Source of the DNA: Vogesella indigofera
GTDB lineage: Bacteria > Pseudomonadota > Gammaproteobacteria > Burkholderiales > Chromobacteriaceae
DNA: 64,000 bases
NCBI RefSeq assembly: GCF_003633895.1
Contig: NZ_RBID01000020.1
Coordinates: forward strand, 104,309-168,308
Direction: 5' to 3'
The notes below the pieces were generated by a model. It searched no databases. It had not been told where the DNA came from and worked only from the letters and a program-made list of their open reading frames with translations. Shown one piece after another: positions 44,755 to 53,161 of the stretch. Within the stretch, counting starts at the first letter, position 1, and each line of letters starts with the position of its first letter. The position numbers were made by a program, and so were the translations under genes.

Positions 44755-45990
44755 TTATCCCTCGTGCTGCACCACGCCACGGAACACGCGGCGGGTCAGC
44801 GGGTTGGTGCCGAGGCCGTACACGATCTCGGCCGGATGGTCGATGTCCCACAGCAGCAGGTCGGCGACAAAGCCGGCGGCCAGCTGGCCGTGCGTGGCGC
44901 CGCGACCCAGCGCCTGCGCCGCGTGGCGGGTGGTGCCGCGCAGTGCCTCTTCCGGCGTCAGGCCGAACAGCACGCAGGCCTGGTTCATCGCGAGCCGGAT
45001 GGAGGCAAACGGGCTGGTGCCGGGGTTCAGGTCGGTGGACACCGCCATCGCCACACCGGCGGCGCGCAGCTTGTCCACCGGCGGTTTCTGCGTCTCGCGC
45101 AGGAAGTAGTAGGCGCCGGGCAGCAGCACGGCCACGGTGCCGGACTTGGCCAAGGCAGCGACGCCGGCGTCGTCCAGATATTCGATATGGTCGGCGGACA
45201 GGCCGCCGAACTCGGCCACCAGCGCGGCGCCATGCAGGTTGGACAGCTGCTCGACGTGACCCTTCACCTTCAGGCCATGCGCGCGGGCGGCCTCGAACAC
45301 CTGGCGGGTCTGCGCCGGCGAAAAGCCGACGCCTTCGCAGAACACGTCCACCGCCTCGGCCAGCCCTTCCTGCGCGGCGGCGGGGATGATCACCTCGCAC
45401 ACGTGGCGGATGTAGCCGTCGGCATCGCCGGCGAATTCCGGCGGCAGCGCGTGCGCCGACAGCAGCGTGGTGGCCACTTCCAACGGCAGCGCCGCTTCCA
45501 GCCGGCGCGCGGCGCGCAGCTGTTTCAGCTCGTCGGCCAGCGTCAGGCCGTAGCCGGACTTCATCTCGATGGTGGTGACGCCTTCCTTCATCAGCGCCTT
45601 CAGCCGCGGCAGGCTGGTGAGCGCCAGCTCGTCCTCGTCCAGGCCACGGGTGGCGCGCACGGTGGAGATGATGCCGCCGCCTTCGGCCGCGATCTGCTGG
45701 TAAGGCACGCCGGTGAGGCGCTTTTCCCATTCCGCGGCACGGTTGCCGCCGTACACCAGGTGGGTGTGGCAGTCGATGAAGCCGGGGGTGATCCAGGCAC
45801 CCTTGGCGTCGCGCACCTCGCCGCCGCCGGCGAAGGCGGCCAGCGCCTGCTCTTGCGGCAGCACTGCGTGGATGCGGCCGTCACGCAGCCACAGCGCGTG
45901 ACCGTCCAGCGCGCCGTAGGGCGCAAGGTTGGCCGCGTCGAAGGTGGCGAGACGGGCGTTGATCCACAGGGTGTCGCTGTTGCTGCTCAT
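44755..45990 (-). CDS. hutI: Imidazolonepropionase
   Basis: A 411-residue metal-dependent amidohydrolase that opens the imidazolone ring to form formiminoglutamate. The N-terminal metal-site motif reads [31 protein letters not shown] (H-x-H). Further ligands are in [58 protein letters not shown] and in [48 protein letters not shown]. It is the first gene of the hutIGUH operon, transcribed from the promoter at 46018-46054, which carries a HutC-type operator. A repeat near-match is inside at 45923. Confidence 0.96.
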   Translation of the reverse strand: MSSNSDTLWINARLATFDAANLAPYGALDGHALWLRDGRIHAVLPQEQALAAFAGGGEVRDAKGAWITPGFIDCHTHLVYGGNRAAEWEKRLTGVPYQQIAAEGGGIISTVRATRGLDEDELALTSLPRLKALMKEGVTTIEMKSGYGLTLADELKQLRAARRLEAALPLEVATTLLSAHALPPEFAGDADGYIRHVCEVIIPAAAQEGLAEAVDVFCEGVGFSPAQTRQVFEAARAHGLKVKGHVEQLSNLHGAALVAEFGGLSADHIEYLDDAGVAALAKSGTVAVLLPGAYYFLRETQKPPVDKLRAAGVAMAVSTDLNPGTSPFASIRLAMNQACVLFGLTPEEALRGTTRHAAQALGRGATHGQLAAGFVADLLLWDIDHPAEIVYGLGTNPLTRRVFRGVVQHEG

Positions 45991-46017
45991 GGTGGTGTCC
46001 GCTGTTTTGCGATGAAT

Positions 46018-46054
46018 TGTATATACATTTAGTTGATCGCAAGGCGGGCGTCAA
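46018..46054 (-). promoter_or_regulatory. hutI promoter with operator
   Basis: On the minus strand, TTGACG (46049-46054) and TAAATG (46026-46031) are 17 bases apart. TGTATATACA (46018-46027) overlaps the -10 and start site, about 28 bases from the hutI ATG. This is the position expected for HutC repression. Confidence 0.75.
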
Positions 46055-46121
46055 GATTTTTCTGCGACGGGATTGTTGGCAGTGCGCGACGCGCCGGGTC
46101 GTCAATCTGGCAAAAAAGCCA

Positions 46122-46153
46122 ATAAAAACAAAAGGCCACGCGCTGGCGTGGCC
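46122..46153 (-). terminator. Terminator of hutC
   Basis: On the minus strand, GGCCACGC pairs with GCGTGGCC around GCTG, followed by a T-rich tail (TTTTGTTTTT). It separates hutC transcription from the hutI promoter. Confidence 0.75.
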
Positions 46154-46170
46154 TGTTTCCGGTTGTTGCG

Positions 46171-46188
46171 TAAATGTATATACATTTA
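46171..46188. promoter_or_regulatory. Perfect 18-bp palindrome, second HutC-type operator
   Basis: TAAATGTATATACATTTA directly follows the hutC stop codon (46189). It shares its core with the site at 46018. It lies about 140 bases upstream of the hutI promoter, so it could support looping by HutC. Confidence 0.7.
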
Positions 46189-46914
46189 CTATTTGCGTAC
46201 CCGCGTCTGCGAGCGCAGCTTGTAGCCGGCGCCGGGGTGCAGCAGCCGCGCGAAGCTGACCAGGTGCTTGCCGGACCAGGTGCGGCGCAGCACGCGCAGG
46301 CAGGGCTCGCTGGCCTGCAGCCCGAGCAGGCTCTGCGCCTGCGCATCCGGCAGCACCGCCTCGACGGTGTGCTCGACATCGGTCAGCGGGCAGGCGCGCA
46401 TCAGATAGGCGTTCGGCGTCTCGCGCTGGAACTGCTGCGCCAGGTAGTCCGGCGCCCATTGCGGATTGATGTAGCGGTCTTCGAGCTGGATCGGGGTGTC
46501 GTCCTCGAAGTGCACGATCAGCGAGTGGAACACCGGCATGCCGACGCCCAGCGCCAGTCGCAGCGCCACTTCCTCGCTGGCGGCTTCCTCGCGCACGAAG
46601 TGCACCTCGGCGCGGTAGGCGTGGCCGCGGCTGGCGATCTCCTCGGCGATGTTGTTGACGTCGAGCAGCGGCGATTCCGCCTTGCGTTCGGCGACGTAGG
46701 TGCCGTCGCCGGCGTAGCGCAGCAGCACGCCGGCCTCGGCCAGATCGCGGATCGCCTTGTTGACGGTCATGCGCGACACGCCGAACTGCTTCGCCAGCTC
46801 GACCTCGGGCGGAATCTTGGCACCGGGGGCGAAGCTGCGGCTCTTGATACCGTCTAGAATGAAATCGCGGATGCGCAGGTAGTGCGGCTTGGAGGCGGGT
46901 TTGGGCGTGCTCAT
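46189..46914 (-). CDS. hutC: GntR/UTRA regulator of histidine utilisation
   Basis: A 241-residue HutC-family repressor. Residues about 15-75 form the GntR helix-turn-helix (RIRDFILDGIKSRSFAPGAKIPPEVELAKQFGVSRMTVNKAIRDLAEAGVLLRYAGDGTYVAE). Residues about 100-235 form the UTRA effector domain that binds urocanate in known HutC proteins (EVALRLALGVGMPVFHSLIVHFEDDTPIQLEDRYINPQWAPDYLAQQFQRETPNAYLM). The operator pair downstream fits autoregulated control of hutIGUH. The start at 46914 is the first ATG of the HTH frame; the long upstream extension is shadow sequence. It is separated from the DLH gene by a hairpin with an A/T run. Confidence 0.95.
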   Translation of the reverse strand: MSTPKPASKPHYLRIRDFILDGIKSRSFAPGAKIPPEVELAKQFGVSRMTVNKAIRDLAEAGVLLRYAGDGTYVAERKAESPLLDVNNIAEEIASRGHAYRAEVHFVREEAASEEVALRLALGVGMPVFHSLIVHFEDDTPIQLEDRYINPQWAPDYLAQQFQRETPNAYLMRACPLTDVEHTVEAVLPDAQAQSLLGLQASEPCLRVLRRTWSGKHLVSFARLLHPGAGYKLRSQTRVRK

Positions 46915-46941
46915 GCGGCGATTGTAAGCTGAAACGGACGG

Positions 46942-46973
46942 AAAAAGGCGCGGCCGCCGGCGGGCGACCGCGC
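46942..46973 (-). terminator. Terminator of the dienelactone hydrolase gene
   Basis: On the minus strand, GCGCGG and CCGCGC pair around a GC-rich interior and are followed by five T residues, eight bases after the stop. Confidence 0.65.
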
Positions 46974-46981
46974 GTGGTGCC

Positions 46982-47680
46982 TCAGTCGAGGTGGGCGGCG
47001 AGAAATTGCAGGCTGCGGCCGTGCGCCAGCGCCGCGGCGCGCTGGTCGTACATCGGCCGGCCCCAGCAGTTGAAGCCGTGATCGACACCGGCGTAGTCGT
47101 GGAACACCGCGTTCGGCTTGCCGGCAAACGCCGCCTTCACCGCCGCCACCATGTCCTGGCTGATGTGGCCGTCCTGTGCCGCGTAGTGGAACAGGATAGG
47201 CATGCCGATGTCGGCGGCCACGTCCAGGTGCTGCTGGATGCCGCCGCCGTAGTAGCACACCGCGGCATCGGCCTGGCTCAGCGCCGCGGCGCGATAGGCC
47301 AGCTGGCCGCCCAGACAGAAGCCCAGCGTCGCCACCTTGCCGCTGACTTGCGGCAGGGCGCGCAGCGTGGCCACCGCCGCCGCCACGTCGCTGGCCGCCA
47401 GCGCGGTATCCACCCGCTGGTAGTAGCCGAAGGCCTGCTGGCTGCCGGCGTCGTCGTAGGCGAGGTCCACGCGCGGGCTCAGCCGCCAGAACACGTCCGG
47501 CGCCAGCACCACGTAGCCGTCCAGTGCGTACTGCTCGGCCACGGCGCGGATGTGTTCGTTGACGCCCCAGATCTCCTGCACCAGCACGATGCCGGGGCCG
47601 CTGCCGGTCGGCGGTAGCGTCAGGTAGCCGGAGAAGGTTTCGCCTTGTGCGGTTTGAATGTCGATCCAGCGTGAATTCAC
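46982..47680 (-). CDS. Dienelactone hydrolase-family protein
   Basis: A 232-residue alpha/beta-hydrolase of the DLH family. The catalytic Cys is in VATLGFCLGGQLAYRAAAL, Asp in FHYAAQDGHISQDMV and His in YAGVDHGFNCWGRPMYDQRAA. The N-terminal part includes GPGIVLVQEIWGVNEHIRAVAEQYALDGYVVLAPDVFWRLSPRV. Such enzymes open cyclic esters in aromatic catabolism or act on related lactones; the substrate here is unknown. I chose the GTG at 47680, since AAGGAG lies seven bases upstream; ATG starts further 5' have no such site. It is divergent from the mutarotase gene. Confidence 0.85.
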   Translation of the reverse strand: MNSRWIDIQTAQGETFSGYLTLPPTGSGPGIVLVQEIWGVNEHIRAVAEQYALDGYVVLAPDVFWRLSPRVDLAYDDAGSQQAFGYYQRVDTALAASDVAAAVATLRALPQVSGKVATLGFCLGGQLAYRAAALSQADAAVCYYGGGIQQHLDVAADIGMPILFHYAAQDGHISQDMVAAVKAAFAGKPNAVFHDYAGVDHGFNCWGRPMYDQRAAALAHGRSLQFLAAHLD

Positions 47681-47799
47681 GGCATCACTCCTTATGGGGT
47701 TGGAACGCGGAACGCCGGCGGCATGGCGCGCTTGGCAAGCCGGCAGAAACTGTTGCATTGTAGCCGTCACACCGCTACTACGCCTGCAAGGATGTCATC

Positions 47800-48669
47800 A
47801 TGACCCACCCTGTCCACCCCGACCTGCTGCCCGCCGGCGTGCGTGCCATCGAACTGGCCCCCGGCATGCCCGGCCTCGCCTTCAGCCACCCGGATTTCAG
47901 CGCCGTGTTCAGCCTGTACGGCGGCCAGCTGCTCGATTTCATCCCCGCCGGCGGCCAGCCGCTGCTGTACCTGTCGCCGCAGGCGCAGCTGCAGCCGGGC
48001 AAGGCCATCCGCGGCGGCATCCCGCTGTGCTGGCCGTGGTTCGGCCCCCACCCCGGCGACAGCAGCCGCCCGCAGCACGGCGTGGCGCGCACCGCGCTGT
48101 GGACGGTGAACGCGGTGGTGCGCAGTGACGACGGCTTCCACCTCAGCCTCAACGGCCCGCGCGAGGGCGAGCTGCAGGCGTCGCTGACGCTGCTGCTGGC
48201 CCCGCAGCAGCTGTCGCTGACGCTGACCACGCGCAACCTCGGCAAGACGCCGCAGCCGCTGAGCCAGGCGCTGCACAGCTATGTCGCGGTCAGCAATATC
48301 CGCCAGCTGCGCCTGCAGGGCCTGGCGCAGGCGCCGTACCATGACAAGCTCGACGGCCGGTTCAAGAGCTGGCCGGACGGCGACTGGACGCCGCAGGCGG
48401 CCACCGATGCGGTCGTGGCCAGCGCCGCGCCGCTGCAACTGGACGATGCCGGCTGGCAGCGCCGGCTGCAGCTGTCCAGCAGCGGCAGCGCCAGCACCGT
48501 GGTGTGGACGCCGTGGCAGCAGGGTGCGGCCAAGCTTGGCGATCTGCCCGCCGACGGCTGGCAGCATTTCCTGTGCCTGGAGGCGGCCAATGCCGGCGCC
48601 GACGCGCGGGTGCTGGCCGCCGGCGAGGCGCACAGTCTGACGCAGCAGCTGCGCGTCGCGGCGTTATAA
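47800..48669 (+). CDS. D-hexose-6-phosphate mutarotase-like protein (YeaD family)
   Basis: A 289-residue aldose-epimerase-like protein. Key residues are in FIPAGGQPLLYLSPQAQLQPGKAIRGGIPLCWPWFGPHPGDSSRPQHGVART (a conserved R, W-P-W-F-G and H-G-V-A-R) and in LSQALHSYVAVSNIRQLRLQGLAQAPYHDKLDG (H-S-Y). The C-terminal part DGWQHFLCLEAANAGADARVLAAGEAHSLTQQLRV carries the catalytic Glu. It interconverts glucose-6-phosphate anomers. The start at 47800 has AAGGATG nearby. It is upstream of the zinc-ribbon-like gene, but a separate ribosome site suggests loose coupling. Confidence 0.88.
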   Translation: MTHPVHPDLLPAGVRAIELAPGMPGLAFSHPDFSAVFSLYGGQLLDFIPAGGQPLLYLSPQAQLQPGKAIRGGIPLCWPWFGPHPGDSSRPQHGVARTALWTVNAVVRSDDGFHLSLNGPREGELQASLTLLLAPQQLSLTLTTRNLGKTPQPLSQALHSYVAVSNIRQLRLQGLAQAPYHDKLDGRFKSWPDGDWTPQAATDAVVASAAPLQLDDAGWQRRLQLSSSGSASTVVWTPWQQGAAKLGDLPADGWQHFLCLEAANAGADARVLAAGEAHSLTQQLRVAAL

Positions 48670-48704
48670 TCGCGCTTTACCTGATACACCGGAGCGTGAC
48701 GAGT

Positions 48705-49286
48705 ATGCTCAAGCCCGATCGACTTGATCGATTCCTGCCGCAGGTGTTCCCCAGCGGCGTCAAGGTCAGCAGCTTTGCCAAGCACTGCCCGCACTGCAAG
48801 AAACTGGTCAAATCGCCGGCCATGCACGGCGTGGCGCTGCTGGTGGTCGACCGCGTGTTCATCCTGGCACGCGCCGAATGCCCGCAATGCGGCAACCGTT
48901 TTGAAGTGAAGTGCATGTTCGACGACAGCAAGCAGGTGCACCCGGTGCTGCTGCCGACGCTGATGGTGCGTTGGCTGATGCTGTGGCACGCGCGGCAGCT
49001 GCGCCGGCGCGGCATCCCGCTGAAACCGCTGGCGACGGTGGTCGGCGACGAGCAGGACGCGGTGGTGACGCAGGAGCGCGTCGGCCTGCTGCTGGCCGAC
49101 AGCGAGGTGACCAAGTCGCCGGAAACGGTCGGCAGCTATCTCGGCCTGCCGATCGTGGCGTGGATCGAATACCAGGGCCAGCGCTACAACTACGACCGCG
49201 CGGTGCCGGAAGAGGGCCAGTTCCGCCTCAGCCAGTACGAGGCGCTGTTTGACCGGCGCCTGATCTACCGCCGCAGCGGGCACTGA
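48705..49286 (+). CDS. Uncharacterised protein with two CxxC motifs
   Basis: A 193-residue protein. It has CPHCKK at about 28-33 and CPQCGN at about 59-64, spaced like a zinc ribbon. The rest is helical with VLLPTLMVRWLMLWHARQLRRRGIPLKPLATVVGDEQDAVVTQERVGLLLADSEVTKSPETVGSYLGLPIVAWIEYQGQRYNYDR. No signal peptide or transmembrane helix is clear. I do not recognise a family; a zinc-binding regulator or scaffold is plausible. It has GGAG about 12 bases upstream, which is a long spacing. A perfect terminator follows, giving a stand-alone or short operon with the mutarotase. Confidence 0.6.
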   Translation: MLKPDRLDRFLPQVFPSGVKVSSFAKHCPHCKKLVKSPAMHGVALLVVDRVFILARAECPQCGNRFEVKCMFDDSKQVHPVLLPTLMVRWLMLWHARQLRRRGIPLKPLATVVGDEQDAVVTQERVGLLLADSEVTKSPETVGSYLGLPIVAWIEYQGQRYNYDRAVPEEGQFRLSQYEALFDRRLIYRRSGH

Positions 49287-49303
49287 GCGGCGAGTGACAG
49301 ACA

Positions 49304-49340
49304 AGCAAAACGGTGGCATGCAGCCACCGTTTTGCTTTTT
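49304..49340 (+). terminator. Terminator after the CxxC protein gene
   Basis: AGCAAAACGGTGG pairs with CCACCGTTTTGCT around CATGCAG, followed by a T5 run. The A-rich left side makes it bidirectional. Confidence 0.92.
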
Positions 49341-49363
49341 GGGGAAGGATTCGGGCGAGGGGG

Positions 49364-49383
49364 TTGCGGCCAAGGTTGGCCGC
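49364..49383. repeat. Inverted copy of the repeat
   Basis: TGCGGCCAAGGTTGGCCGCA, an almost perfect 20-bp palindrome, eight bases before the 114-bp element. Confidence 0.8.
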
Positions 49384-49391
49384 ATCGCTTT

Positions 49392-49505
49392 AGCGCCGCG
49401 AACAAAACCTCGCAGAGCAGCTGAGCCAAGGCGTGCCGATGCAGACAGTACACGTCGTACGGCAAGGAGGCGCAACGCAGGATCAGGGGGTTTGTTCGCG
49501 GCTCT
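49392..49505. repeat. 114-bp dispersed element, copy B
   Basis: Begins AGCGCCGCGAACAAA and ends with the complement of AGAGCCGCGAACAAA. It is the reverse complement of most of copy A at 18023-18136 and has the same length. Shared blocks include CGTACGGCAAGGAGGCGCAA and CGCAGGATCAGG. It lies between the CxxC-protein gene and rsmE. Confidence 0.75.
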
Positions 49506-49523
49506 TAACGGCCGGGCGCGGTC

Positions 49524-50252
49524 TCAGGCGCCGTAGTCGCCCCACACCGTCTGCATCGCCGCCGCCGCCGCCAGCGCCGCGGTTTCGGTGCGCAGGATGC
49601 GCGGGCCGAGCTTGAGCGGCGTCCAGCCGCCGCCGATCGCCGCCGCTTCTTCCGCCGCCGACAGCCCGCCTTCCGGCCCCGCCATCAGCCACGCGCGTGC
49701 CGGCGCCTGCGCGATATCGGCCAGCCGCTGCGTACCCAGCGGCGACAGCACCAGGTGCGCGTCGCCGTCCGGCTTCGCCGCCAGCCACTGTTTCAGCGTC
49801 AGGATAGGCAGCACCTCGGGGATGGTATTGCGCCCGCACTGCTCGCAGGCGGAGACGATGATCTCCTGCCAGCGTGCGAGGCGCTTGTCGGCGCGGTCGC
49901 CGGCCAGCTTGACGATGCTGCGCTCGGTCATCAGCGGCTGGAACACGCTGACGCCCATCTCCACCCCCTTCTGCAGCGTGAACTCCATGCGGTCGCCGCT
50001 GGAGATCGCCTGCGCCAGTCCCAGCCACAGCGGCGACTCGCGGCTGCTGTCGTCGAAGCGGCTGATGTCGCAGTCGGCATCGCGCTTGGCGATGGCGGTG
50101 AGCGTGGCCTGGTACTCGCCGCCACGGCCGTCGAACAGGGTGATGGCGTCGCCTTCTTTCAGCCGCAATACCTGTACATGGCGCACGACATGGTCGGGAA
50201 GGGACAGCGAACGCAGGCCGGCGAGGGGTGTGGCAACAAAAAACCTGGGCAT
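49524..50252 (-). CDS. rsmE: 16S rRNA (uracil-1498-N3)-methyltransferase
   Basis: A 242-residue SPOUT methyltransferase. The N-terminal PUA-like part is RFFVATPLAGLRSLSLPDHVVRHVQVLRLKEGDAITLFDGRGGEYQATLTAI. The SAM-binding knot has LWLGLAQAISSGDRMEFTLQKGVEMGVSVFQPLMTERSIVK, IIVSACEQCGRNTIPEVLPI, and WLMAGPEGGLSAAEEAAAIGGGWTPLKLGPRILRTETAALAA. The GPEGG and RILRTETA motifs are definitive. It methylates ribosomal RNA in the cytoplasm. The start at 50252 agrees with the family's MPRFF beginning. It is divergent from the SuhB-like gene. Confidence 0.95.
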   Translation of the reverse strand: MPRFFVATPLAGLRSLSLPDHVVRHVQVLRLKEGDAITLFDGRGGEYQATLTAIAKRDADCDISRFDDSSRESPLWLGLAQAISSGDRMEFTLQKGVEMGVSVFQPLMTERSIVKLAGDRADKRLARWQEIIVSACEQCGRNTIPEVLPILTLKQWLAAKPDGDAHLVLSPLGTQRLADIAQAPARAWLMAGPEGGLSAAEEAAAIGGGWTPLKLGPRILRTETAALAAAAAMQTVWGDYGA

Positions 50253-50419
50253 GGTGTGTTGAAAGTCTGTGGTGATGGCGGTATTTTGCTTGTTTTGCTG
50301 CAATTGCAACAACCACTGTTTTCAATTCGCCCCCGCGGGGACGGCTTGAGGTGCGGGCCCACCGGCCTGCCAACCGTGTTAACCCGTCCGCTGACCGGCG
50401 GACGCGCCAGGAGAAGCGC

Positions 50420-51211
50420 ATGCAGGTGGTCGACGAGGTCATCCGTACCGTTCGTAACGTGGCCCAGACCGAGGTCATGCCGCGCTTTTTGCGCGTCGGC
50501 AAGACGCGCAAGGACGACGGTTCGCTGTTTACCGAGGCCGATCTTGGCTGCCAGCAGGCACTGCAGCGCGACCTGCCGCTGATCCTGCCGCACCCGGTGC
50601 TGGGCGAGGAAATGACGCGCGAGGAACAGGACGCGCTGTGGGCGGCCAATCCGGACGGGCTGTGGGTGGTCGATCCCATCGACGGCACCACCAACTTCGT
50701 CAACGGCCTGCCCTACTTCGCCATCTCGGTGGCGCTGATGGTGAACGGCATCAGCGAGCTGGGGGTGATCTACAACCCGGTGGCCGACGAGATGTTCTAC
50801 GCGCGGCGCGGCAAGGGCGCCTACCTCAACGGCAACCGCCTGCCGCTGAAGACCACGCGCAACAGCATGGGCGACGCCATCGCCGCGGTGGAGATCAAGT
50901 ACCTGCGCTCCGGCAAGCTGGCGGCGCGCATGAACAGCGTGGCGCCGTTCGGCAGCCAGCGCAGCATGGGCTCCAGCACGCTGGACTGGTGCTTCCTCGC
51001 CGCCGGCCGTTACGACCTGTACCTGCACGGCGGCCAGCGGCTGTGGGACTACGCCGCCGGCGCGGTGATCCTGGAAGAAGCCGGCGGCCGCATCGCCAGC
51101 CTCAATACCGATGACTACTGGACGGACACGCTGTGGAAGCGCTCGGTGATCGCGGCGCTGGACCCGGAGCTGTTCGGCCACTGGCACCGCTGGGTGCGCG
51201 CCAACCAGTAA
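50420..51211 (+). CDS. Inositol monophosphatase-family protein (SuhB-like)
   Basis: A 263-residue magnesium-dependent phosphatase. The metal-binding motifs are DGSLFTEADLGCQQAL (first Glu), LPLILPHPVLGEEMTREEQDALW (GEE), and LWVVDPIDGTTNFVNGLPYFAISVAL (D-P-I-D-G-T-x-N). The C-terminal motif WDYAAGAVILEEAGG also fits. Activity on myo-inositol-1-phosphate, fructose bisphosphate, histidinol phosphate, or PAP is possible for family members; the exact substrate is not clear from the sequence. The start at 50420 has AGGAGAAG upstream. It ends at a repeat-pair terminator shared with the Sel1 gene. Confidence 0.9.
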   Translation: MQVVDEVIRTVRNVAQTEVMPRFLRVGKTRKDDGSLFTEADLGCQQALQRDLPLILPHPVLGEEMTREEQDALWAANPDGLWVVDPIDGTTNFVNGLPYFAISVALMVNGISELGVIYNPVADEMFYARRGKGAYLNGNRLPLKTTRNSMGDAIAAVEIKYLRSGKLAARMNSVAPFGSQRSMGSSTLDWCFLAAGRYDLYLHGGQRLWDYAAGAVILEEAGGRIASLNTDDYWTDTLWKRSVIAALDPELFGHWHRWVRANQ

Positions 51212-51232
51212 ACCGGCGGATACCCGGAAACG

Positions 51233-51262
51233 ATGCGGCCAACCTTGGACAAGGTTGGCCGC
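51233..51262. terminator. Repeat-pair hairpin with T-run, bidirectional terminator
   Basis: TGCGGCCAACCTT and AAGGTTGGCCGCA pair around GGAC, followed by GTTTTTA. It separates the convergent SuhB-like and Sel1 genes. The same sequence recurs at 55138-55167. Confidence 0.88.
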
Positions 51263-51276
51263 AGTTTTTATTGGGA

Positions 51277-53040
51277 TCAAGGCTGCGGCGGAGGCCGCCT
51301 TGCTGCCTTGTCAAACCAGATGTCGGCCTCGCGTTCATCCCGAGGCACGCCCTGACCGTTCAGCAACATCGTTGCCAGATTGAACTGCGCGTCGCTCAAT
51401 CCCTGTTCCGCTGCCTTGCGATACCACTGCACCGCCTGTTCCGCATTCATGGCAACGCCCTGCCCGTAGCGATACATATTGCCCAGATTGTTCTGCGCCG
51501 GCGCATAGCCCTGCCCGGCCGCCAGCTGGTACCAGTGCACGTCCCGGGACCAGTCGTAGGGGACGCCGCGTCCTTCGGCGTAGAGTTTGCCCAGATTGTT
51601 GCGGGCGACGCGGTCGCCCTGCTCCGCGGCCTTGCGGTACCAGGCCGCGGCCTGGGCATCATCGCGCGGTCGACCCTTGCCGCTCTCGTACAACTGCCTC
51701 AGCAGGCGTTGCGCCCTGGCATCCCCTGTTTGCGCGGCCTGCTGTTGCCGGCTTGCCGTCAGCAGATCCTGCCGGCTGAGGCCTACGTGGTTCTCGAACA
51801 GGCCGTTCAGGCGCCATTTGGCATGGGTATCGCCTTGCGCCGCAGCCTTGAGGAACCAGCTTTCGGCGGCGGCGAAATCCATGTCGACCCCGCGGCCATG
51901 CTGCAGCATTTCGCCCAGATGGGTCTGCGCCGATGCCAGCCCTTGCTCGGCGGCCTTGCGGTACCACGTCACGGCCTCGGTGGCATTCTGGTCCACGCCC
52001 AGGCCGTACTGGTACATCTGCCCGAGGCTGTCCTGTGCCGTGGCCAAACCCTGTTCGGCAGCCTTGCGCAACCACGTTGCCGCGTCGCTGAAACTCTGGG
52101 TGACGCCCTGGCCGTTTTTGTACTGCAGGCCCAGTTTGTATTGGGCGGCTGCCATACCCTGTTCCGCTGCCTTGCGGTACCACCCGGCCGCCTGATGGAT
52201 ATCGCTTGGCAAACCCTTGCCCGACTCGTGCATCAGGCCCGTCAGATACTGGGCGTTGGCATCGCCTTGCTGTGCAGCCTGCCGGTACTGATGGGCGGCC
52301 AGGATGGTTTCCCTGCTGAGGCCATTGGAACTGAGGAATAGGTAGTGCAGATTGAGTTTTGCCTCCGGATGGCCTTGTGCCGCGGCTTTGCTGTACCAGC
52401 GTTCGGCTTCGGCAAAATCCATGGCCACCAGTTGTCCATACTGGTATGCGGAGCCTAGCTCATTCTGCGCTTGCGCCTGGCCCTGCTCGGCGGCCTTGCG
52501 ATACCACGCCAGCGCCTGGGCCGGATCCTTGATGCCCAGCCCGTGTTGGTACACATAGCCCAGGTAGTACTGGCAGTCGGCGTCTCCTTGTCGTGCGCCC
52601 TTCTGGAGCCAGTCAAAAGCCTCTGTATAACCTTGCGGCTCTTCGTGGTGCTGCAGCAGCTGGATGCCGAGAGTGCCCATCGCTTTGGTGGAGCCTTGTT
52701 TGGCGGCCTTGCGCAGCAGGGCGAAAGCGGCAGCGGTATCCTGTGCTGTCCCCTGTCCGGAGAGATAGAGCTGGGCGAGGTTGAACTGGGCTTCCGCCAG
52801 GCCCTGCTCGGCGGCCTTGCGATACCACAACACGGCTTGGGCAAAGTCTTGCGCCACCCCGTCGCCCTGCTGATAGCGCCACGCGATATTGAACTGGGCT
52901 CTGGCGTTACCCTGTTCGGCTGCGACCTGCTCGGCGATCTGTTCGGTGCTCTGGGCCGGGGGCGTGGTGAGGGCGGCGTGCGCGGCGGTGGGTAACAGCA
53001 GGGCGGACATCAGCGTCGCCAGCGTGGCGAGGGGTTTCAT
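51277..53040 (-). CDS. Secreted Sel1-repeat protein (second of a tandem pair)
   Basis: A 587-residue protein with a signal peptide (MKPLATLATLMSALLLPTAAHAA). The mature region consists of about fourteen Sel1-like (TPR-type) repeats of about 36 residues; a typical one reads AVLWYRKAAEQGLAEAQFNLAQLYLSGQG. Such solenoids bind partner proteins in the periplasm. One interruption (about 230-255, LFLSSNGLSRETILAAHQYRQAAQ) recurs in the neighbour at 53162. The N-terminal 55 residues of the two genes, and about 95 bases upstream, are nearly the same, so one was copied from the other. The ligand is unknown. Confidence 0.9.
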   Translation of the reverse strand: MKPLATLATLMSALLLPTAAHAALTTPPAQSTEQIAEQVAAEQGNARAQFNIAWRYQQGDGVAQDFAQAVLWYRKAAEQGLAEAQFNLAQLYLSGQGTAQDTAAAFALLRKAAKQGSTKAMGTLGIQLLQHHEEPQGYTEAFDWLQKGARQGDADCQYYLGYVYQHGLGIKDPAQALAWYRKAAEQGQAQAQNELGSAYQYGQLVAMDFAEAERWYSKAAAQGHPEAKLNLHYLFLSSNGLSRETILAAHQYRQAAQQGDANAQYLTGLMHESGKGLPSDIHQAAGWYRKAAEQGMAAAQYKLGLQYKNGQGVTQSFSDAATWLRKAAEQGLATAQDSLGQMYQYGLGVDQNATEAVTWYRKAAEQGLASAQTHLGEMLQHGRGVDMDFAAAESWFLKAAAQGDTHAKWRLNGLFENHVGLSRQDLLTASRQQQAAQTGDARAQRLLRQLYESGKGRPRDDAQAAAWYRKAAEQGDRVARNNLGKLYAEGRGVPYDWSRDVHWYQLAAGQGYAPAQNNLGNMYRYGQGVAMNAEQAVQWYRKAAEQGLSDAQFNLATMLLNGQGVPRDEREADIWFDKAARRPPPQP

Positions 53041-53123
53041 TCGGCAAAATCCTGAAGCAGTTGGCAGTGAAACAGGTGTACAGGATACGGGAAGCGCTGG
53101 TTGGGCTGAATAATTTTATGACA
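53041..53123 (-). repeat. Conserved upstream region of the second Sel1 gene
   Basis: Shares long blocks (ACAGGATACGGGAAGCGC, GGGCTGAATA, TTTATGACAAAAGG) with 55049-55137 in the same order. The pair shows that the duplication covered the promoter side as well as the gene. Confidence 0.8.
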
Positions 53124-53138
53124 AAAGGTTGGCCGCAA
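53124..53138 (-). repeat. Single copy of the repeat
   Basis: AAAGGTTGGCCGCAA lies between the two Sel1 genes, at the position where the other paralogue has the paired terminator copy. Confidence 0.7.
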
Positions 53139-53161
53139 CGGTTGCAGGAAGGGAGGGCAGC

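Noticed and set aside
51133..52341. Plus-strand frame running through the SuhB-like end into the Sel1 gene
   Set aside because: Its repeated pattern merely mirrors the Sel1 repeats on the other strand.
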